Shown here: positions 59,147-64,000 of the stretch, in pieces
How the letters are laid out: every line of letters starts with the position of its first letter
Numbering within the stretch: position 1 is the stretch's first letter
Assembly (NCBI GenBank): GCA_022548915.1
Contig: JAKZES010000015.1
Span: forward strand, 1-64,000
Length of the DNA stretch: 64,000 bases
Direction: 5' to 3'
From: Verrucomicrobiaceae bacterium E54
GTDB lineage: Bacteria > Verrucomicrobiota > Verrucomicrobiia > Verrucomicrobiales > Akkermansiaceae
Notes under the pieces: generated by a model
Seen by the model: only the letters and a program-made list of their open reading frames with translations
Told to the model about the DNA's origin: nothing
The model's database searches: none
Made by a program: the position numbers and the translations under genes

Positions 59147-60514
59147 TCAGCACACCCGCCACTTTTCGCGAACGGGTTGCGGGCCCAGCATTTTTGCGGC
59201 CTCGGGATTGCCGACGACCTTTTCCTTCTCCGGGTCCCACTCGACCGCCTTGCCGGTGAGCGCGGCGGCGCGGGTGAGGTGGCAGATGGCGTCGCAGCGG
59301 ATCGCCATTTCCACCGGGCAGATCGGCTCCTCGCGCGACTTCACGCAGTCGATGAAGTTGCGGTTGTGCTCCTTCGACACCGGCAGGCGTTCGTCGTCGC
59401 TCCTGAATTCGTTTTTCCACAGGCGGCGGTCGCTCGCATCGAAACCGCCGGAGATGTTGCCGATCCAGCCCTCCGTTCCGTGAAAGACGACCCCGTCGTC
59501 GCCCCGCCATTCCTTGTCGTGATAGCCGGCGACGACCGGTTGCGCGGCCCGCGTGTCCATCAGCCGAAGGATCACGCCGTTCGCGTACTCGCAGCTCATG
59601 TCCCAGTGCTCGAGGGTGCGGTAGATCCCCTCGTCCGGGATGTTGCCGGTGCCCTCGTAGCGAACCGGGCTGGTGTCGTCGCTCCGGTTCCCCCACTGCG
59701 CGACGCCGAGCGGGTGGATCGCACAGCCGGCAAGGAAGCCGAGCGATGTCTCCGGACAATGGAAGCCGCCCCAGTTGGTGCAACGGTCCACCGTGTAGGG
59801 CACCATCGGCGACGGCCCCTGCCACGCATCGAAGTTGAAGCCATCCGGCACCGGCACCTCCTCGGTCGATCCGTAGGGGGCGACGTGATACTTCGCCTTG
59901 TCGTTGTGGACGTTGCGGCTCCACACGTCGATCCGCTCGAGCTCGCCGATGTATCCGTTGCGGACCAGCTCCACCATCTGCCGGTAGCGCCCTTGTGAAC
60001 GGTACTGGGTGCCGAACTGGAACACCCGCCCGTGTTTCCTGACCGCCTCACGCAGGATGGGGGTCTGGCTGTAGTCGAGCGCCAGCGGCTTCTGGCAATA
60101 CACGTCCTTGCCGGCACGCACCGCGGCGATCGACATCGGCGTGTGCCAGTTGTCGTGCACCGCCACGATCACCGCATCGACATCCTCGCGCGCAAGCAAC
60201 TCGCGGAAGTCGTCGTTCACCGTCGCGACCTCGCTGCCGTAGTCCTTGTTGTACTGGCTGGCGCGGGTCACCGCCCGGGACCGGAACGCGTCACAGGTGG
60301 CCACCACGCGCACGTCGTCCATCTGCCTGAGCTGGCTGCGGTGGAAGTAGTCGGAAATGTTGCCACAGCCGATCTGCCCCACATTCACCCGGTCGTTGGG
60401 CATCACCCGGCCCCGCCCGGCAACGACCTGCGCCGGAACGATGGTGGGGAAGCCGACCGCCGCACCGGTCGCGGCCACCCCTTTGAGGAAATCTCTTCGC
60501 CTGATTGGTTTCAT
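59147..60514 (-). CDS. Tat-exported Gfo/Idh/MocA-family oxidoreductase
   Basis: A 455-residue NAD(P)-dependent sugar dehydrogenase-like enzyme with a Tat signal, MKPIRRRDFLKGVAATGAA (RRRDFLKG). The Rossmann part shows VNVGQIGCGNISDYFHRSQL near residue 42, and the catalytic-region motif EKP appears here as CQKPLALD. Such proteins oxidise sugars, often as glucose-fructose-oxidoreductase-like partners for 3-keto-sugar chemistry in the periplasm. Its start overlaps the stop of the upstream isomerase (60511-60514), so the two form an operon. Confidence 0.9.
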   Translation of the reverse strand: MKPIRRRDFLKGVAATGAAVGFPTIVPAQVVAGRGRVMPNDRVNVGQIGCGNISDYFHRSQLRQMDDVRVVATCDAFRSRAVTRASQYNKDYGSEVATVNDDFRELLAREDVDAVIVAVHDNWHTPMSIAAVRAGKDVYCQKPLALDYSQTPILREAVRKHGRVFQFGTQYRSQGRYRQMVELVRNGYIGELERIDVWSRNVHNDKAKYHVAPYGSTEEVPVPDGFNFDAWQGPSPMVPYTVDRCTNWGGFHCPETSLGFLAGCAIHPLGVAQWGNRSDDTSPVRYEGTGNIPDEGIYRTLEHWDMSCEYANGVILRLMDTRAAQPVVAGYHDKEWRGDDGVVFHGTEGWIGNISGGFDASDRRLWKNEFRSDDERLPVSKEHNRNFIDCVKSREEPICPVEMAIRCDAICHLTRAAALTGKAVEWDPEKEKVVGNPEAAKMLGPQPVREKWRVC

Positions 60515-61404
60515 GGTTCGTTGGGAGTTGCGTCGTTTCGGAGATAATCCACGGCCTTGGCGACCGCCGCCGCCATTTCGTCCTGCGGCAGTCCGCCGTG
60601 CATGAAGGGGGTCATCCAGTGGGAATAGTTCACCGCGGAAAGGGCCCGCATCCACGGCTCGAAGTCGGCCGGCCCGTGACCGGGCAGTTGCTTGGTCCCG
60701 CCCGCCGACTGCCACGCGTAGAAGAACAGCAAATGGTCGCCGCAGATGCCGATCACCTCGGACACATCGGCCTTGCGCTTCTGCAGGTGATAGGGCGCCA
60801 CGCCGAGGCCCACGACATCGGGCGCGGGGTTGTGTCGCTTGAACGCTTCGAAGGACTGCGGGGAGTCAAGAAGGGCGTGGCCGTGGTTCTCGATCGCGAG
60901 GCGGACCTTGTGTTTGCGGGCAAGTTCGATCTCCGGACGAAGCTCTGCGAAGAACTCTCGCATGGCCGCGTCGAGTTGATCGGCGGCGAAGCTTCCATAC
61001 TTCGATTCGCGAACCACCACCCCGCCGCCACAGCCACCGATGAACTCGGCGAAGCCGGGAAACCCCTCGTCGTGGCCCTTGGTCCGGTAGGTCGTCCAGG
61101 CACCGATCTCGAGGTCGTGCGCCCGGAGCAGCTTGCGGAATTCATCAACACCGAGTTCGCGGGCCCGGGCCAGATGGCGGCAATCGCCGAAGGGCCCCCA
61201 CAGGTCGATTCCCTTGAACCCCAGCTCCACTGCCTGCCGACAAAGTTCCTCGAGCGACAGGTCGGAGAACATCACCGATGACAGAGCGAGTCTCGGCCGC
61301 CAGGCGTCGGTCCCACCACCTGCACGCAGCAATCCGGGGGTGCCGAGCAAGGCCGCGATCATGGCGGACTGCTTCAGGAATTCACGTCGCGCGGGATGTT
61401 TCAT
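60511..61404 (-). CDS. Tat-exported sugar phosphate isomerase/epimerase-like TIM barrel
   Basis: A 297-residue AP-endonuclease-2-type barrel with a Tat-like signal, MKHPARREFLKQSAMIAALL. Barrel marks: ELGFKGIDLWGPFGDCRHLA, VRLAIENHGHALLDSPQSFE (metal-binding Glu-Asn-His), VGLGVAPYH. These proteins bind Mn or Co and rearrange keto-sugars. It overlaps the oxidoreductase by four bases. An export signal on such an isomerase is notable but seen in this phylum. Confidence 0.85.
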   Translation of the reverse strand: MKHPARREFLKQSAMIAALLGTPGLLRAGGGTDAWRPRLALSSVMFSDLSLEELCRQAVELGFKGIDLWGPFGDCRHLARARELGVDEFRKLLRAHDLEIGAWTTYRTKGHDEGFPGFAEFIGGCGGGVVVRESKYGSFAADQLDAAMREFFAELRPEIELARKHKVRLAIENHGHALLDSPQSFEAFKRHNPAPDVVGLGVAPYHLQKRKADVSEVIGICGDHLLFFYAWQSAGGTKQLPGHGPADFEPWMRALSAVNYSHWMTPFMHGGLPQDEMAAAVAKAVDYLRNDATPNEP

Positions 61405-61510
61405 GCACTGTCGGGGTGATACGGTTGTGCGAGCTTCGTCTTGTGGATTCAGCATGATGGGAGAGGTCTTTCGCAAAATTCGCGGTCCGGTCGGGCTCTG
61501 GAGATGGATT

Positions 61511-62344
61511 TCAGGCCCCGATCTGCTTCCTCAGGAAGTCGAGGCTTCTCGCGGCTTCGTCGATCGTCCCGCATTCGACGCTGAGGAAGATCTCGCGGTC
61601 CACCGGCTCCATGATCCGGATCACCCGTTCCCAATCGACCACTCCATCGCCACAGGCGCAGCCCACCGGCGTTCCGGTGACCTTGCCCTTCTCGCGCTCG
61701 CTGTGCTCCATCGAGATGTCCTTGGCGTGGATGTGGAAGACCCGGTCGCGGACCTTTTCCAGCGCCTCGTACGGATCCTCCAGGCCGGCGAGGTAGCTGT
61801 TTCCGGTGTCCCAGTTGACCTGGATCCACGGTGAATCGACCAGGTTGACGATCCGCATCAGACCGTCGGTGTGCGCGGTGTAGATGCCGTGGGGCTCGAT
61901 GCAGAGGTACTTGCGATGACGCGCGCAGACCTGCTCGATGCGGGTCAGGGTGTAGCGCATCGTGTCGTGGGCGAAGTCGTCGTCCATCCACTCCGGCCTG
62001 ACCATCTCGTCGGTGTTGAGGAAATCGCAGCCGACGAAGGTGGCCAGCACCGCGGCGCGGGTCAGGCGGTCGACCGCCGCCTCGGGCTTCATCAGGGGCG
62101 AGTGCGCGGAAAGGCTGGCGACCTTCACGCCGTGGCGGTCGCAGATTTCCTTCATCAGCAGTGGGTCCTCCTCCATCGAGAACGAGTGAAAGTATTCGAC
62201 CTCGCTGAGCAGCTCCCAGCCGGTGTGCACCATCGGCTCGATCCACTCGTAGCCGAGTTCCGACGCGATCTTCACCCCCGCCTCGAATGACTTGTCCGCC
62301 GAGCGACAGAATTCCATATTGATCGCGATCTTGAACGTGGCCAT
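61511..62344 (-). CDS. Sugar phosphate isomerase/epimerase-like TIM barrel (cytoplasmic)
   Basis: A 277-residue barrel of the same superfamily, without a signal peptide: FEAGVKIASELGYEWIEPMV, the metal-binding YLCIEPHGIYTAHTDGLMRI and QVNWDTGNSYLAG, and FHIHAKDISMEHSER and SVECGT near the end give the Glu-Asp-His-Glu metal site. It is read the same way as, and lies 106 bases upstream of, the exported isomerase, so it may lead the operon. Start at ATG 62344. A divergent AraC gene begins 57 bases upstream. Confidence 0.88.
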   Translation of the reverse strand: MATFKIAINMEFCRSADKSFEAGVKIASELGYEWIEPMVHTGWELLSEVEYFHSFSMEEDPLLMKEICDRHGVKVASLSAHSPLMKPEAAVDRLTRAAVLATFVGCDFLNTDEMVRPEWMDDDFAHDTMRYTLTRIEQVCARHRKYLCIEPHGIYTAHTDGLMRIVNLVDSPWIQVNWDTGNSYLAGLEDPYEALEKVRDRVFHIHAKDISMEHSEREKGKVTGTPVGCACGDGVVDWERVIRIMEPVDREIFLSVECGTIDEAARSLDFLRKQIGA

Positions 62345-62401
62345 GGCGGCATCCCAGCAGGTCCCCTCCGGCCTCGCGTTCCCCATCGACCGCGAATTTT
62401 C

Positions 62402-63400
62402 ATGAACACCGGGGATCCAGCGCACCAAGCCGACGACTGCCAGCCCCTGCGGCAGGCGGTCACCCGCGGCGAGGTCAAAATGGAGGCCCGCGTCCGCGGC
62501 CAGTACCCCGGCACGCCGCTCGGCCGCGGACGCCTGCCCGGCCTCCGCACCATCGGCTATTGGGATGCCGTGGGTCCCCAATCGTGGGGCTTGCCGATGC
62601 ACCGCAACGAGGGCATCGAGATCTGCTACCTGCTGCACGGCGAGACGGTCTTCGCCACCGACCGTGAATCGGTGCTGCTGCGCCCCGGCGACATCACCAT
62701 CACCCGCCCGTGGCAGCGCCACCGGCTCGGCGACCCGGCAATCCGACCATGCCGAATGTTCTGGCTCATCCTCGATGTCGAGAACCGCAAGGACGGCCAG
62801 CAGTGGCAGTTTCCGAAGTGGATTGGACCCGACCCGGAGTCCAGACGCGAGCTACTGCGGATCTTTCGTGCCAGCCCCCGCTGCCATGCCGTCGATGAAG
62901 GACGGTCACTGACACCCTTTCTCGAGGATTCCTGCCGACGCCTCGCGGACTCCGGTCCGCTGGAAGCCGCCCATCTCGCCGACACCGTGAACCACCTGTT
63001 GGTCGCGGTCGCCCGAATCATCGCCAGCGAGGCGACCGACCCTGGAAACGACCCGCACGGTTTCGACCCGACGGTGCGGGGCTTCTTCCACGGTCTCGAG
63101 GCCAGCGTCGAGATCGCCGCCGAGCCTTGGACGGTGGCCGAAATGGCGCGGGCCTGCCGGGTCGGTCCGACCTATCTCAACGCCTCGTGCAAGGAGATCT
63201 TCAACGCGACCCCGTCCGACCAGTTGTGTCGGACTCGGCTGGCCCACGCCGCACGGCTGCTGAGGGAAGACCCGCAACGCCCCGTCACCGACATCGCCTT
63301 TGCGGTGGGCTTCAACTCCAGCCAGCACTTCGCCACCCGCTTCCGTCGGCAGTTCGGCACCACGCCCGGGGCATTTCGCGAGCCGGAGTCCTCTAGGTAG
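62402..63400 (+). CDS. AraC family transcription regulator
   Basis: A 332-residue regulator. The N-terminal cupin-like effector domain shows EICYLLHGETVFATDRESVL and LRPGDITITRPWQRHRLGDP, and the C-terminal double HTH (about 235-328) shows WTVAEMARACRVGPTYLNAS, LLREDPQRPVTDIAFAVGFN and SSQHFATRFRRQFGTTPGAF. It is divergent from the sugar isomerase gene, the likely target of its control. Sugar or sugar acid is the likely effector. Confidence 0.92.
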   Translation: MNTGDPAHQADDCQPLRQAVTRGEVKMEARVRGQYPGTPLGRGRLPGLRTIGYWDAVGPQSWGLPMHRNEGIEICYLLHGETVFATDRESVLLRPGDITITRPWQRHRLGDPAIRPCRMFWLILDVENRKDGQQWQFPKWIGPDPESRRELLRIFRASPRCHAVDEGRSLTPFLEDSCRRLADSGPLEAAHLADTVNHLLVAVARIIASEATDPGNDPHGFDPTVRGFFHGLEASVEIAAEPWTVAEMARACRVGPTYLNASCKEIFNATPSDQLCRTRLAHAARLLREDPQRPVTDIAFAVGFNSSQHFATRFRRQFGTTPGAFREPESSR

Positions 63401-63593
63401 GGGTCAGCTCACTGCGCCTGAGGGCCAGCTCGTAGAGGATCTCGCCCGTGGCCTCAACGAGCTTGTAGGTCACGGTCGGATCCACTTGGGAAACATCAAA
63501 GGCGAACTCGTTGTCGAAGCCGTAAAGCCGGGTGGTCCACTTCCCGCTCTTTGCCGCAGGGCCACTCCTTCCACCCAGGCTGGCGGGCTCGAT
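63393..63593 (-). pseudogene. 3' fragment of an unidentified gene
   Basis: On the minus strand an open frame without a start ends at a TAG (63393-63395). Its last part, RLYGFDNEFAFDVSQVDPTV then TYKLVEATGEILYELALRRS, reads as a protein tail with normal codon use. The frame runs into the repeat at 63595-63621 and then a stop, so its 5' end is missing. I do not recognise the family. Confidence 0.35.
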
Positions 63594-63594
63594 G

Positions 63595-63621
63595 GGAACT
63601 TGGAACTTTTCACTTGGAACC
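63595..63621. repeat. Copy of the ACTTGGAACTT intergenic repeat before tmk
   Basis: GGAACTTGGAACTT-TTC-ACTTGGAACC. The same ACTTGGAACTT words occur inverted at 42754-42844 between creB and creC. It ends 21 bases before the tmk start codon and so lies in its leader. Confidence 0.6.
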
Positions 63622-63642
63622 CAGCTCGGTCAGTCTCCCGCC

Positions 63643-64000
63643 ATGTTCATCGTCCTCGAAGGCATCGACGGCACCGGCAAGTCGACCCAGTCCCGCCTGC
63701 TGGCGGAGTGGTTCGGGCAACAGGGACGGGAGGTGGTGACCAGCCGCGAGCCGACCGACGGCCCGTGGGGCCGGAAACTGCGCGAGTCGGCCTCGACCGG
63801 GCGCCTCTCGGCGGAGGATGAACTGGAGTATTTCCTCAAGGACCGGAAGCAGCACGTCGACGAGTTGATCCAACCCTCCCTTGAGGCCGGCAAGGTGGTG
63901 ATTCTCGACCGCTATTACTTTTCGACGATGGCCTATCAGGGCGTGCGGGGATTCGACCCGACGGAAATCCGGCGCAAGAACGAGACCTTCGCGCCGGTGC
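63643..64000 (+). CDS. tmk: Thymidylate kinase, 5' part (runs off the window)
   Basis: 119 residues of dTMP kinase, which makes dTDP. MFIVLEGIDGTGKSTQSRLL has the P-loop (7-14), TSREPTDGPWGRKLRE contains the substrate-binding Arg-Glu-Pro, and VVILDRYYFSTMAYQG is the conserved DRY region. The frame continues beyond 64000. Start ATG 63643. Confidence 0.95.
   Translation, partial: MFIVLEGIDGTGKSTQSRLLAEWFGQQGREVVTSREPTDGPWGRKLRESASTGRLSAEDELEYFLKDRKQHVDELIQPSLEAGKVVILDRYYFSTMAYQGVRGFDPTEIRRKNETFAPV

Overview
The window looks like chromosomal DNA of a Verrucomicrobiota bacterium, probably order Verrucomicrobiales. The grounds are high GC, two proteins ending in PEP-CTERM sorting signals, formylglycine sulfatases beside secreted glycosidases, a DUF1080 protein, a Tat-exported Gfo/Idh/MocA oxidoreductase with TIM-barrel isomerases, and short calcium-binding EF-hand exported proteins. 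The taxonomic call is inference from gene content, not from a marker gene.

Layout. 1-4.3 kb: a sulfatase, then a graveyard of fragments (IS1182-type transposase tail, phage-like replication protein, orphan Tat signal peptide) and an empty stretch. 4.4-11.3 kb: a lipoprotein, the selenium pair mnmH-selD, and an RND efflux pair. 11.3-18.3 kb: two clusters of palindromic repeats around a DUF1080 protein, a PEP-CTERM protein and a sugar ABC importer (ATPase, permease, binding protein) that is split by a toxin-antitoxin cassette with its own promoter-operator; a second VapBC follows. 18.4-25.2 kb: a polysaccharide-degradation group (sulfatase, putative six-hairpin glycosidase, GH2) and an AbiEii-type nucleotidyltransferase pair. 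25.3-29.1 kb: a GntR/LacI hybrid regulator divergent from an alpha-L-fucosidase pseudogene cut by an IS50-like element with Tn5-like ends. 29.2-31.7 kb: a lipoprotein and a BlaI/M56 peptidase pair.

31.8-41.9 kb is the most striking region: a tightly packed minus-strand operon of class I HMG-CoA reductase, UbiA prenyltransferase, a PPDK-like/rifampicin-phosphotransferase-like dikinase, a DUF3419 (BtaA-like) aminocarboxypropyl transferase, a phytol/dolichol-kinase-like membrane protein, a GNAT protein and an AMP-forming acyl ligase, with another GNAT gene just upstream. Neighbouring genes mostly overlap by 4 bases. Because dxr (MEP pathway) is also in the window, the mevalonate-type reductase is probably dedicated to this operon, which I read as an uncharacterised isoprenoid/amino-lipid pathway.

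42-64 kb: a CreB/CreC-like two-component system, EF-hand proteins, two coupled membrane proteins plus a 23-residue coupled ORF, a xylulokinase-type kinase, an MsbA-like exporter, a PEP-CTERM trypsin-like protease, cdsA-dxr, a dynamin-like GTPase, a polysaccharide deacetylase, MTA phosphorylase, an L,D-transpeptidase-like lipoprotein, tRNA-Arg(TCT) with a duplicated 3' end, a sugar oxidoreductase/isomerase group with a divergent AraC regulator, and the start of tmk at the right edge.
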